From Paramyrothecium sp. XJ0827 (lineage: Eukaryota > Ascomycota > Sordariomycetes > Hypocreales > Stachybotryaceae): a stretch of DNA of 64,000 bases. The notes below the pieces were generated by a model, which made no database searches, was not told the DNA's origin, and saw nothing but the letters and a program-made list of their open reading frames with translations. Both the position numbers and the translations under genes were made by a program. The stretch is from contig JAJFPB010000005.1 of assembly GCA_020881915.1 (NCBI GenBank), positions 992,001-1,056,000 of the forward strand. The letters are read 5' to 3'. Positions 10,983 to 21,452 of this stretch are shown here, piece by piece; positions within the stretch are counted from its first letter, which is position 1, and each line of letters begins with the position of its first letter.

Positions 10983-11381
10983 TTACGCATCGTGTTCGAT
11001 TCTCCACCTTTGCCAGTTACCATCGGTGCAAGCTCCCGCAGGAATCGGAGTGCGCCCCTCGTTGCAAGCATCATCGGTAAACGCGTACACTGGTAGTTCA
11101 TGCATTAGCAAGGCCTCGCCTGCAGGCCGCTGTTTGGCGCGGTCAAACTCACGGGTATAACCATCCACAATGTAGTTGTTGGTAAGGGACTTTACAACGT
11201 TTCCTCTGAAGTCGTTGCAGGCCGCCGTCACACCGCTCTGTGTCACGGTCCAGACACCTTGATTCTGGTCAAGGCACCCGGCTGCACCAAAGAGTCGGAA
11301 GTTTCCAACGTGCGGATCTTGGCGGACAAGCACCGCCGCAGCGGCGACTGTGGCGGACGCAATAATGGCGGACGCATGCAT
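10983..11381 (-). CDS. Small secreted cysteine-containing protein
   Basis: A 132-residue single-exon protein starting MHASAIIASATVAAAAVLV, a good signal peptide. The mature part has four cysteines (36, 55, 106, 118), consistent with two disulphides, and no recognised domain. A TATA box (TATAAAG) sits 127-133 bases upstream of the ATG on the same strand. The segment VYAFTDDACNEG resembles LAIYENDNCNGN of the secreted protein at 17188-17623, and the two promoters look alike, so they may be distant relatives. Effector-like by size and Cys content; function is unknown. Confidence 0.75.
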   Translation of the reverse strand: MHASAIIASATVAAAAVLVRQDPHVGNFRLFGAAGCLDQNQGVWTVTQSGVTAACNDFRGNVVKSLTNNYIVDGYTREFDRAKQRPAGEALLMHELPVYAFTDDACNEGRTPIPAGACTDGNWQRWRIEHDA

Positions 11382-11507
11382 GTCTGTGGTTGGCTGCAGA
11401 TGTGTGTGTGTTATGCAAGTAGGAGGTTACTTAGAGTGAGGAGAAGTATGTTCAAGCTTTGAGCTGATGAGCAACAAGAATTTCTCCAAGCTGGCCGAGC
11501 AGCCTCT

Positions 11508-11514
11508 CTTTATA
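11508..11514 (-). promoter_or_regulatory. TATA box of the small secreted protein gene
   Basis: TATAAAG on the minus strand, 127-133 bases before the ATG at 11381, in the context AAGTATAAAGAGAGGCTGC. Nearly the same context occurs before the gene at 17623. Confidence 0.6.
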
Positions 11515-14236
11515 CTTTGAAGAACCCCCATCTCACCGCTCGTCTTCGTCATTACGCACCATGCAGAGTGAGCCGGTAGTAGCTTGAAGATCAATACGAA
11601 GCATCGACGTACAGCCACTTCCAACGCAGCATCTGCAAGAAAGTACTGCAGCTGCAGTGTAATGGATGACCAGAGTCCGGCATCGCCTTGTGACGGAGAA
11701 GCTGAGATGGCTGCAATGAACCGATTCCAGTGGTATCAATGACCACCTGACTCCCATTGTGAAACTTTCTTCGACTGTACGACACCTGCAAGTGGTACTC
11801 AGCCTTCGTACGCTTCATTAAGAAGACAATTACCAGATTCCCCCGGCCCATTCATTTCTCAGAAACTCATCTGTCACTTTGGACGTTCGTCTTGAGATTG
11901 CGCCTCTTTCAGAGCTGTTCCAATGCTTCCCGACAGTTGTTGTTCAGCTACAAAGCGGCTAGGTTTTTGTTATCCTGCGTCGCGTTACCACTCTTGGCAT
12001 GGCTCGCAATCCGGAAAGGTATCGTCAACACGGTGACCTTTCTGAAGATGTCCAGTCTCCGTGTCGTCTGTTCATGCAACACGGACCCTCCACGCTAGCC
12101 ACAACACACATGCGTGGTCTCATCGCGGTCACAGTTTCGAGGTCTCGCCGCCAATCAATCCTTGAAAGGACAAGAAATACGAGGCCCTGCGACATGCGTT
12201 CGTACTCGGAAAGAGTTTGCATTCGCACCGCAAATTGAGGTCCGTATATGGGACATCGGATCACCAACGGCGTGGCAAATCTGGGCGAGTCTCGGACACT
12301 CGGCGATCGGTAGTCGTTGGCAACGTGTGAGGACAAAACCCTAACGCGTTGTTCCCTCGGATACTCTTTTTACTTTGAGTTTTCTTGATGTCGGTAGCTC
12401 TTTATCTATCCCGGGAACTGTGATGGACTTCAATGGCCGGCTGCGTCTCCGGGTGTCTCGAAGCAAGGCCAGCGACATCCTACACCATTGGTAAGCGATC
12501 GTCACATGATTCAGGTTGCTGTTATAAGTTTTGGGTAGTGAAGTCGTCTCGATTCCGTAGTCTAAGCACCTCAGAACTCAGTAGATCGCCAGTGTAGCTC
12601 TTGGGGTGAACATACCTCAAGGCCACACTCACTTTTGTGATGGCCGCCTTCTTTGATACTCGGATCATAATTGCCTGACCAATCAATTCACCTTCTACAT
12701 CATCCATGAGGGACGATCCTTGTTGGACAGTGGCGGCGCCCGGGATCGTTGCCACGTCTAGCACAGCAACGGTTAGCACGGGTTTGTGTCGCTTCCCACG
12801 TCTGTCGCAGCAAATGTGCTTGCCTCATTGAAGGGAAATGAAAGGTGAAGTACAACTGCTAGTTGTCTCCGTGATATATCTTCTCCCGCGCCAAGCAAGG
12901 CGCAGCTTGTGCTCCACGAGCTGCGCCTCTTGCCTGCAACACAGCAAGAGTGAGCCATCCGCTGAAACTCGGCAACTGATAAATGACAGAAGAAGGGAAA
13001 GGGGAGATTAATACCATGAATGTTTGCACCTCTCTCGGGTATGTAAAGTAAAAACTCACAGAAGAGGTAAGAAAGCTCCTCCAAAAGACTATTAAAAGAC
13101 TGTTAAAAAGCTTATTTGAGTATGCCATCATTAATTTAATTATTGATCTTGAATAAGGATCTTGTACTTACTTCTTCATAAATCAAGCAATAATGATATT
13201 TTGATTCGCACAATCATCGTTTGCTGTATCACCTTTTTTTTTTGTGGGGGTGGGTAAACGCTTGGAAGCCAACTGCTTTGCAAAACATATCCTCGGGCCC
13301 ACGATCAGCCGCCATGCATACCGGATCATGGCTAAGTACGTCAGATGTGCATCCGGACCGGGCGCCCCGGCTGTAGCCTCCCGATTCTGTCAAGATAGAG
13401 GCGTTTATATCGGTCAATTACCGTCCTGCCGTTGGTTGCTGCCTTGCGCAGCATTCAACTTCAACGCCCATCTTACCACAAGCCTGAAGCCACTGCCCGG
13501 CAAAGATCGCAAGCTTGTGTCTTCGTAAATATACCGACAAACAAATTGCAACATGTACTCAGTGGTTCTGCTTGGCGATTCCAGAGTCTGTTCTGGCTTG
13601 GTAGCGGAAGATAGCGGCTCTTTGGACAGCTGCCGTGGTATTCTCCGTGCCAATCGGAGTCATCGCAGGGTGACACGAGATTTAACATCTCATGATGCAT
13701 TCACTCATTCACCAACGTTCTGGCGAAAAGCCCATGCTGTTCATCCGACACGGTAAGGCAACTCGCTGGGAGATAGAGCCGTAGTGCATCAACACTCGAG
13801 ACATTTATGCGGGGTTCCGAAGCCATCAAACTATGCCTCAAGTCGCGTTGCGCAGTGTCGAGGCAGCCTTGATTGCCTTGCCTTTGGACAGCTGGACCCA
13901 CGAGAAGTAAATTATGGAACGAGTCAAAAGGTGACAAGTCATCATCTCATCTTCCCAACGTTTCTTCGGCCACTTCCAAAATGGATGCGGATCTTGACAT
14001 GGCAAAGTGATTGGTTTGGCATGTGGGCGCTGAGTTACACGACTCATGATTGCTTGCGGATGCAGTCAGTGAATGATGGTAAGGTTGATAGCGCAGGCTC
14101 ATAGCCTCATTCACTGAATCACGTCCGATAGAGGCCGAAAGTTATTTTCGGCTTGGTGATCGAGTCGCACGATGATGCATCTGATGCGCGGCCCATTGCT
14201 GAAATTGGCGCATCTCGTTGATGCCACACAGCCAGG
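11515..14236. other. Gene-poor interval (2.7 kb) with AT-rich patch
   Basis: No gene I can support. The stretch 12522-13130 on the minus strand has open frames in more than one frame and splice-like sites but no recognisable protein; it may be a decayed gene. Bases about 13085-13240 are markedly AT-rich, with a T-run followed by a G-rich run near 13230-13256. Confidence 0.35.
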
Positions 14237-14244
14237 TATAAGAG
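14237..14244 (+). promoter_or_regulatory. TATA box of the Cys/His repeat gene
   Basis: TATAAGAG on the plus strand, 130 bases before the ATG at 14367, in the context GGTATAAGAGGGA. Distance and flanks resemble the TATA elements of the two small secreted protein genes nearby. Confidence 0.55.
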
Positions 14245-14366
14245 GGACCGGTTCTGTCACTCCAAATCCTCAAGCACTCTGCACCTCTTATATTGTATCA
14301 GCTTGTACTCAACTTCGAAACACAACACCTTCTGCCAATCACCTGTTTGACTCCAAACTCTTCAAC

Positions 14367-15795
14367 ATGGATCGCTACTGTCAGGCCCATCGTTGCTCTC
14401 ACCGTATTGCTCGTGGCTATGACGGGTATGAGCAGGTCTATTCGCGATGGTGTGAAAGTCGTAAGTTCTTGTTCCCTCGCGAAGGCAGGCCTACCACGAC
14501 GCTGATGCCGTTGAGACATCTGCCGGGCTGGACCCGAGGACTGTGACGAAAGACGCTTGCATCAATCTAGATACTGTGCGCTCCGTAAGTACCGTGATCC
14601 TCCGATGCTTCTTACTCTGAGTCTTTCAGATTCGACGTGCGCACACTGGGGATGTCACGCTCGACCGGAGAGACGTGGAGACAAACGGCCGCCATTCTTC
14701 TGCCCTCAGCGTAAGCACTCCCACGTCCTTTCGATTCATGAGTCGCTCACTGGAACTGCAGACGAATGCTTTGTAAGGGAATGCAGCAGAGAAGTCTCCG
14801 ACAACCGAGGCTTCTGTCTCGAGCACGCCCGGATGGGCCAGCATCGAGCAGAATATCCATCTCGGAGTGCTGTCTGGTGCCAAGCGACTGGGTGCGACGA
14901 GCTTGCTCGCTGGCCATCGTACAATGCCTGCAAGAAACATAGCTGCCACCACACAAAATGCACCCACATCGTCTATGAGGATGGGCATTGTGTACGCCAC
15001 CAGCGGTGCACGATCAGGGGCTGTACAAACTTTAGAGCCTTGCAAGGCAATGTCCTGTATCCATCTTGCCATGAGCACTTCTGGGATCGGGCTTCAAGCG
15101 CCAGCACTGCTCCCCCAAAGTACGCCGCCGAGAACTTGTGTCTTAAAACCGGATGTTTGAACGACAGAGATCAGCGAAGGAGTAGTATCTGGTGTGCCAC
15201 CCGTAAGTGGATATCGAATCGGCGGTGTTCGACGGCAAACTAACGGTATTTAGACTCTTGTAACGACGGCGACTGCCTCTCGGCAACGGACAACGACTGG
15301 CACGAGCATCGATTCAAATACTGCAGTCAGCATACTTGCAACTTGACGGGCTGCTTCACTCACTCTCGCGTTCGCGGCGGCTTCTGCGCGGCCCACGAGT
15401 GCACCCACGGCGACTGTCACCAACGCCACATTGATGGGCACGGCCACAGGCTCTGCAGCGATCACGAATGCCGCGAGCCCCGCTGCAAGGACCAAGCATC
15501 AGTCGCGGGCGGCTACTGTCGAGCCCGGCACGGATGCGCGCAAGACGCGTGCCGGCGTCGCCGTGCCCCCGACGAGGTGCTGTGCCAACACCACAGCCGG
15601 GAAGCCGTCCGCGAGGAGAGACGCATCAGGGGTCTTCGAGAAGGCTGGAGGAACGCGGAGCAGTGGCGACAGTACGAGACGCGGTTGGAGCAGCAGGGGA
15701 TATATCAGCGGTGGTGGGTGGATGAACAGAGATGCCGTTGGGATCAGCGGGATCCGCGAAGGCTGTGGCAGAGAGATCATGGGTGGGCGTCGTAG
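14367..15795 (+). CDS. Cys/His-rich protein of about 12 tandem C-x4-C-xn-C-x2-H units
   Basis: Five exons: 14367-14460, 14516-14584, 14630-14710, 14762-15202, 15254-15795; introns 45-55 nt; 408 residues. All four introns are phase 1 and each splits the His codon (C|AY) that ends a repeat, so exons 2 and 3 are exactly one unit each. The unit is Cys-x4(6)-Cys-x9-15-Cys-x2-His, for example CNLTGCFTHSRVRGGFCAAH and CFVRECSREVSDNRGFCLEH; I count about 12, with a half unit at the start and one variant ending C-x3-H. The tail of about 60 residues is Arg/Glu/Trp-rich with no repeats. No signal peptide. The pattern suggests a zinc-binding array, loosely like the WRKY19-type zinc-finger repeats of plants and oomycetes. 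Binding partner unknown; the zinc role is inference. Confidence 0.85.
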
Positions 15796-17187
15796 AGTGC
15801 GAAGTTTTGGATACCTTCTCTTTCATGATGGCAGTACAGTATTACCTTGGATTAAAAATAAAACTCGAAACAACAAAGAAGGCGCTGGCCACCAACTGCC
15901 TGCACGTGCACGCGCAACACCAAAAGCAAAAGAACTGGTGGTGCTACTTTTTGGATAAAACACCAAAAAAAGAAGGCCATCTCAGTTCTCAGAAACCAGA
16001 GGATCTACGAGTGCTGTAACTATACTTGTAAGTATATTGTAAGTATATTGTAAGGATAGGTCTACGAAGGGGTCTACGATTTTCTCCGATAAGGCCTGCA
16101 CCTTGTCGCCCTGGTTCGCTCGTCAGCTAGCAGGGCTGGACTCGACTCCTCGTTGGCTCGGTTACTTTGCACTCTTGCAGGAATCGAACCGTTGCCGGTT
16201 GGTGGGGGGGATTCCTGTTTGGGAGTGCGAAGCAACCGAACCTCGGAGGGAGAACCGAGGTGTGGCCTTGCCAACTGAGCCAGTGCCGTCTGGTCTCTGG
16301 CTCAGCTGGTGATTGTTGACTGACGGTTTGATATTGGGGATTATCAGGCACAGAAGGGATTTTTGGGTGGGTGGGGCCGGCACTGGTGGCAGCTGCGAGG
16401 GCTGCGGGTGGTGCGCGGTGCGCGACGAGTGACTGACGGGTGACGAGCGGCGGGATGAGGTGGGTGGTGATGCGGCTGGTGGTTGTGGCCAACGGGCAGG
16501 GCGGCGGGTCGTTGGGTACGTACCCGACCGCACAACTGTCAAGCTCTGAGCAATGCCAAACCGTGGGCCAAAATGGCTGCCAGGGGTTTGCCAAGGTACC
16601 GTCTTTCACTAAGGGGAAGACAACTCTTTTAATGCAAAACATTGCATTGCTTATTGACAACACGCCAAGGTCAAGCAAACGCGGTTGGAATAGCATTCCA
16701 TGCACTTACCAGAAACGGTCGGGTGCTTCCAGCTGATTGGAAAAGAAAAGGAAAAGGTTCCTGCGGGGGCGGGCGGCGTTGGTCTTTTAAGATTCCTTGT
16801 CTAGCCCTACCGGCAAGACCCACGCCAATCCTGCCCTACGTGGGTGGAGTCGTGATGACAGAAAAGCGTCCAGGGTAGCCCCTCACCCGTGCACCGGCCC
16901 TGCTACAAGTCCGCCGGGCCTAGCTCAAGTGATTCGTAATGGAGCAATCAGTTTCAGGAGAAGTTATCTGTGAGGGGAAAAAAGTGTTTGTGTCTTGGAG
17001 GCAAGGGGAGGCAGTCAAACACGTCTGAATGCAATTGTTGTGTCAGATCCACTTTCATTGTTCTCTCCACACTAAGGTCGCAGTGAATATCTGATACTTG
17101 TTCTTGATTGCTCCTGCAAAGCAACAGAGCGTAGCGCCTCTAGACCGAAACACCTTCACTGCCTTGCACTACTCGTATCCAACCTAA
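15796..17187. other. Intergenic (1.4 kb) with micro-repeat and hairpin
   Basis: No gene seen. A short direct repeat (ttgtaagtata) recurs three times around 16025-16056. A long imperfect hairpin lies at 16159-16238 and is listed separately. Confidence 0.45.
16159..16238. repeat. Long imperfect inverted repeat (hairpin)
   Basis: Arm 16159-16185 pairs with arm 16210-16238 around a loop of about 24 nt. The inner part is perfect (CAGGAATC against GATTCCTG). The outer part, CGGTTACTTTGCACT, matches the reverse complement of AGTGCGAAGCAACCG except for two transitions, both of the C-to-T/G-to-A kind. A tRNA-like B box (GGTTCGATTCC on the minus strand) lies in it and an A-box-like TGGCTCAGTTGG sits near 16285, but no tRNA cloverleaf forms. 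Could be a hairpin RNA, a decayed tRNA or a MITE-like remnant. Confidence 0.6.
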
Positions 17188-17623
17188 TCAACCACTGCAG
17201 CGAAACTGGCCCCACCGCCTGTTGCCTCTGGTATTGCATGCCGGCCTGTTGACGAATAGCTGGGACACTTGGCCGCCGTCGAGGGCCCTGCAATTGCCCG
17301 AAACAACCATGACCGATCTAGGGAAGAAGTTGGGGTTGCGCCCTTCGCACCTGACCCAGTCATGGCCGCCGTTCCAGAAGAACTGGCAGCGATCCAGCCT
17401 ACCGGGCCCGTCCCAGGGCGCGAACGTGAATTCACCCGTCCCGTCCACGGAATACTAAGCATCAACAGTCAACCACTGAATCAGCCGTGATAAGATTCTG
17501 AAAAAAGTCCAGTCTTACATAACGTGTCGGATTTCCGTTGCAGTTATCGTTCTCGTAGATTGCGAGAGAGAATGCAGTCGCCGACGAGGCCAGCAAAGGG
17601 AGCGAAATCAGAGAAAATTTCAT
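17188..17623 (-). CDS. Small secreted protein with six cysteines
   Basis: Two exons, 17623-17519 and 17454-17188, with a 64-nt phase-0 intron (GTAAGA donor, GTTGAC branch, CTTAG acceptor); 123 residues. Splicing yields NGNPTRY-YSVDGTGEFTF. Signal peptide at about 1-18 (MKFSLISLPLLASSATAFS). Cysteines at 28, 58, 71, 90, 108 and 121 suggest three disulphides. No known domain; effector-like by size and Cys content. TATA box (TATAAAA) about 100 bases upstream. The extra residues upstream in frame lack an ATG, so the start is firm. Confidence 0.8.
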
Positions 17624-17722
17624 GGTGGAATTGCTCTTGCTCAAGAAACAGAAGCTCGAAGAGACTGCTATGCCCGAATCCTGCTTGTCTGATGCTGAGG
17701 AGAAGGAAGGAGGAGTAGCCTC

Positions 17723-17729
17723 TTTTATA
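17723..17729 (-). promoter_or_regulatory. TATA box of the six-cysteine secreted protein gene
   Basis: TATAAAA on the minus strand, 100-106 bases before the ATG at 17623, in the context CAAGTATAAAAGAGGCTAC, very similar to the element before the secreted protein at 11381. Confidence 0.6.
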
Positions 17730-18279
17730 CTTGAGACTCGCTGGTAGATTCTTGCCTGTTAGACGCCATCCAGAGACGCCATCTAAAGACGGCAATGCTT
17801 CCACATCCGCTGGGAGCCAAACGGGGCATACGGCATTCTTCGAGCCCACTGATCCGGTACTCGTCCACGCGTCTCCTCTCATCCAAGGCTGTCAGATGTC
17901 CTGATAATCATTGCTTAGCGGAATGACTAAGCGGATCACAAGTGAGCCGACCGACTGCATACCTTCATGATTCGCATGCTGACTGCTTCGAGATATGGAC
18001 TATCCAATAGTGCGGCGAATAGCTTCGTGTAGGCGTGTGATTGGAACTGATTTCCGCGGCTGGGCAAGCGGGACTCGGACAAATCAAAACTACTATAACA
18101 AGGCAAAACGTGCTTATAATCGAATTGGGCCACCGTCATATGTTGTGCTCCCACTATTCATGTACCCATGTTGTTCATTTATTGCTCATTAAGACTAGTT
18201 ACAAGGCAGAAAAAGCTTGATGCTACTACGGAGCTACTCCGTGCAACCACGACGAGCCCCAGAAATCATCACGCCAATC
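17730..18279. other. Intergenic
   Basis: Upstream region of the six-cysteine secreted protein and downstream region of the beta-glucosidase gene. Nothing recognisable. Confidence 0.4.
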
Positions 18280-21200
18280 CTAAGGCAGTGGTGCGCTCAG
18301 AGGCAGGTTACGTGAGCTGCTTCCAACCCAGACGGTCTTCTGGTGCTCAGTGACGACCCAGTTCTGTGAAACAACGTCCCAGTTGCTGATGTCACGTCTC
18401 GTCAGCTCGGCACGGAACTGAACGCTTTGGCCGGGTGCGATACGCTCGATACGCTCAAAGCCACGCAGGACGCGAACAGGCTCACCCTCACCACCGTGGC
18501 TCAGGTACAGCTGGGGAATTTCGTCTGTCTGGGCTTTGCCAGTGTTGGTGATGGTGGCAGTAACGGTGTAGACGACGTCCCAGAGCTGAGGGTTGCCACC
18601 GGGCTGACCACCGGCAGGGTTCTTTGGCTGAGAATCGCCGTCCTGGGCGCCCTCGGGCAAGTTGGCGGGCTGACCGTAGTTGGTGTCGCCAGAAGCCTCC
18701 TCGGCAGAAGAGTCGGTGCTCAGGTAAGGATAAATGAACTCCTTGATCTTGCGGAAACCAGCGGGGAATGTGTAATCAGAAAGGTCGGTGCTGAAATTGC
18801 CCAGCTCAGGAGCGGCAATGGTGTTGCCGGTGGTAGGCCTGTAGGGGCGGACGTTGCGCTTCTCGATCTGGAGGTTCGAGTACTCGAATGTGCTCCACGA
18901 AAGGCCAAAGCCGAACTCGTAGATGGGAGCGTTCTCGCTTCCTTCGGGAGCAACCTGGTCGAAGTGACGGTAGTCAATGAAAGGACCCTCGGTAAAGTCC
19001 TGCTGAGGAGCACCGTTGCCGTTGTTAGGCTCGTACAGAATGTCAGTGCCGTAACTCTCGCGCGTGGGACCCCACGTGAAAGGAGACCGGCCCGGGCTGG
19101 TCTTGCCGTACAGGATGTCGGTGATGGAGTTGCCAGACTCCTGTCCAGGAACACCAGCCCAAACAATAGCCGTGATGTTGGGGTTATCGTACCAATCAGT
19201 AACCAGAACAGGGCCGACGGTGTGCAGGACGACAATTGTGTTGGGGTTAATAGCAGATACGCTCTTGATGAGCTCATCGCCCTGCTTCCACAGGGTGAGG
19301 TTCTTGCGATCTCCAGCATTGCCATCGACGTCAATGTAACCTTCACCGGAGCCGGCGTTGGCAAAGACAATGGGGATGACACCGGGCTGGCTAGCGAGGC
19401 TGCGGATGCGTTCCCACTGATTGTTGTTCAGGATGCTCTCGTAGCGGGTGCCATCCTTCAGGGCCTGCTGCTGCAGAGCATTGTCGGGAGTGACGAGGTA
19501 GGGGAACTCGGAAGTTCCAGAACCCCAGCCCATGGCAAGGGTGCCGCTCGCGCAGCCGCGGTCGTTGCAGCCGTTGGGGCCGGCAGCGTTCGGGCCGGCA
19601 TCCTCGCCAAGGACAGCAACGAACTTCGGCTTGCTAAGAGGAAGAGCACCTTCGTTCTTGAGGATGACGGTGCCCTTGGCGGCGGACTCGCGGATGTGGC
19701 TGGCATGGTTGTCACGGACATCGACCTGGAAGTTGATCTGCTGAGGGCTCTCCTGCGCAGCCATGTGGAGGAACCCATTGGTGCTGCGGGTCCAAGTAGA
19801 GAAGTTGATGTCAATCTGGTCGGCAACGGTGTTGCCAACCTTGAACCAGGCGGCCATGATGCGCATCGTCATGTCATCAATGCGCCACTCGGGAATGGTG
19901 CCGTTGAGAACGGCGAGAGTCAGGTTGGCTCCCCAGTAGCTGACACCAGAGTTGAACACGGTATCGCCAGGCATGCTCATGTCGAGACCAGAGGTGGCGG
20001 TGTCGACGCCAGCGTGCTGGGCCTGCCAATCGCTCATGATGAAGCCCTGGAAGCCGTATTCGCCCTTGAGCACGCCGTTGTTGAGCCTGGCGTTGTGGCA
20101 ACCGTACGAGTTGTTGACTTGAGTGTAAGAGCACATGACGGCGCCGACACCAGCCTTGACGGCATCTTGGAATGGCCAAGCGTAGACCTCGTGCAGAGTC
20201 TTGTCGTCAATGTTGCTCGACAGCGATTCGCTAATGTTGTAGCCACGACCTTGCGATTCCGGCGCCTGTCGGTGATGTTCTATGGAGTCCGTTAGTGAGG
20301 AGCAGAACAATGGCAGGGTCGGGCTTACCTTGCTCGTTGCCTAGCCAGTGCTTGGCCGTGGCGACGACACCAGCCTGCTGAATACCTCGGATGGTCTGCG
20401 CAAATGAAACACCGGCCATGTAAGGGTCGACGGAGAAGCCTTCCCAGTTTCGGCCACCGGCGGGCATGCGGCCTAGGGGTCCAGCAGCGGGACCAAGAGC
20501 AATGTCGATACCCTTGCCCTTGAATTCAGCTCCCAGCTTGAGACCACGATCCTTCCACAGGTGACGGCTCCAAGAGGCACCAGCGGTGATGCCAGTGGGG
20601 AAAGCACTGTTGTAGTCGGAGAGACGAATTCCGAGAGGGCCGTCCTGCAGGCAGAGGCCGCGGAAGCCGAGACGAGGAACGGAGCCAACGTTACCGACGC
20701 ATCGCTCTGACATCCACCTAGGACTTGTTAATCCACATCCAAGGTCTTCTAGAGCGAAGTACAAACCCAGTTCCGGTGGTGATGTTGACCTTTTCGAGGA
20801 GGGTCAGCTGGGAGACAAAGTCCCTAGCCTTGGCGTATGCGTCCTCCCAGCCGTTGGCCTGGGGGTCCATCCATGGCGAAGGGTACTGGGGAGGGGAGTA
20901 GGCGAGCTCGTCGCGGGCTTGAAGCTGCTGTGTGGGCTGAGCGTCAGCTTCACTCAAGAGTAAAACGATAGTGATGAGTAAACGAGAGACGGAAGCAAAT
21001 GTAAGCTCCATGGTGAGTGGCAACCCGGCTGGGCATCGAGGTGAAGTGAATTGACGAGGATGGCCCGGGCACAAAATTTTGTGTCAGGCACAGGGTCCTT
21101 ATGACGCGGATGCTGCCCGGCAGGCTGGTCGAAAGCAAGACAGGCAGGCACCGAATAAACTTCCACCGCTCGGACGGAAAGGCCAAGGGCAGGCGACGAT

Positions 21201-21313
21201 TCCGGCAACCCAATCTCAACTCAAAAGCAAAACCGAGAGCAACTTACGGGTGTGACAGCAGCTTCGGAGGCCACTGCCAGGAAGGCAGCAGCAACAATGG
21301 CGCCGGTCTTCAT
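18280..21313 (-). CDS. Secreted beta-glucosidase, glycoside hydrolase family 3
   Basis: Four exons: 21313-21248, 20936-20767, 20717-20329, 20279-18280; introns 311, 49 and 49 nt; 874 residues, the usual size of the large fungal GH3 beta-glucosidases. Exon 1 encodes a signal peptide (MKTGAIVAAAFLAVASEAAV). Splicing restores TTGTGWMSERCVGNVGSVPR and KHWLGNEQEHHRQ, both diagnostic. The nucleophile is Asp at about 292 in GFIMSDWQ; the C-terminal part (VTATITNTGK... EIPQLYLSHGGE) is a fibronectin III-like domain. The enzyme cleaves cellobiose and short beta-glucans to glucose outside the cell. A TATA box lies 132 bases before the ATG. Alternative: the ATG at 21011, inside the long first intron, also opens a signal peptide in frame with exon 2. 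Confidence 0.93.
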
Positions 21314-21444
21314 GGCGGGTTGAATCACACGCTTTGTCTTGCTCCGAGGTCAAAGTGAGACACAGTTGTCTCGGGGAGGAAAGAGGACAGTGGCGGCGTA
21401 GGGGAGGCAGCAAAAGCAAGCACTCAACGCGCCACGATGCCTCC

Positions 21445-21452
21445 TTTATATA
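21445..21452 (-). promoter_or_regulatory. TATA box of the GH3 beta-glucosidase gene
   Basis: TATATAAA on the minus strand, 132-139 bases before the ATG at 21313. It supports transcription starting upstream of 21313 and hence the four-exon model. Confidence 0.65.

Noticed and set aside
12522..13131. Minus-strand gene suggested by overlapping open frames and splice-like sites
   Set aside because: No consistent model and no recognisable protein; at most a decayed remnant.
14585..14629. Model for the Cys/His gene that skips exon 2 (one long first intron from 14461)
   Set aside because: It also keeps the frame, but exon 2 encodes a complete repeat unit ending YCALH with good splice sites on both sides, so including it is better supported.
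16150..16300. tRNA gene on the minus strand
   Set aside because: A- and B-box-like strings are present, but acceptor and T stems do not pair and the spacing needs an unusual insertion; reported as a hairpin instead.
18427..20295. 622-codon open frame antisense to the GH3 gene
   Set aside because: The sense frame is an unmistakable beta-glucosidase with matching splice sites; strong codon bias leaves the antisense frame open.
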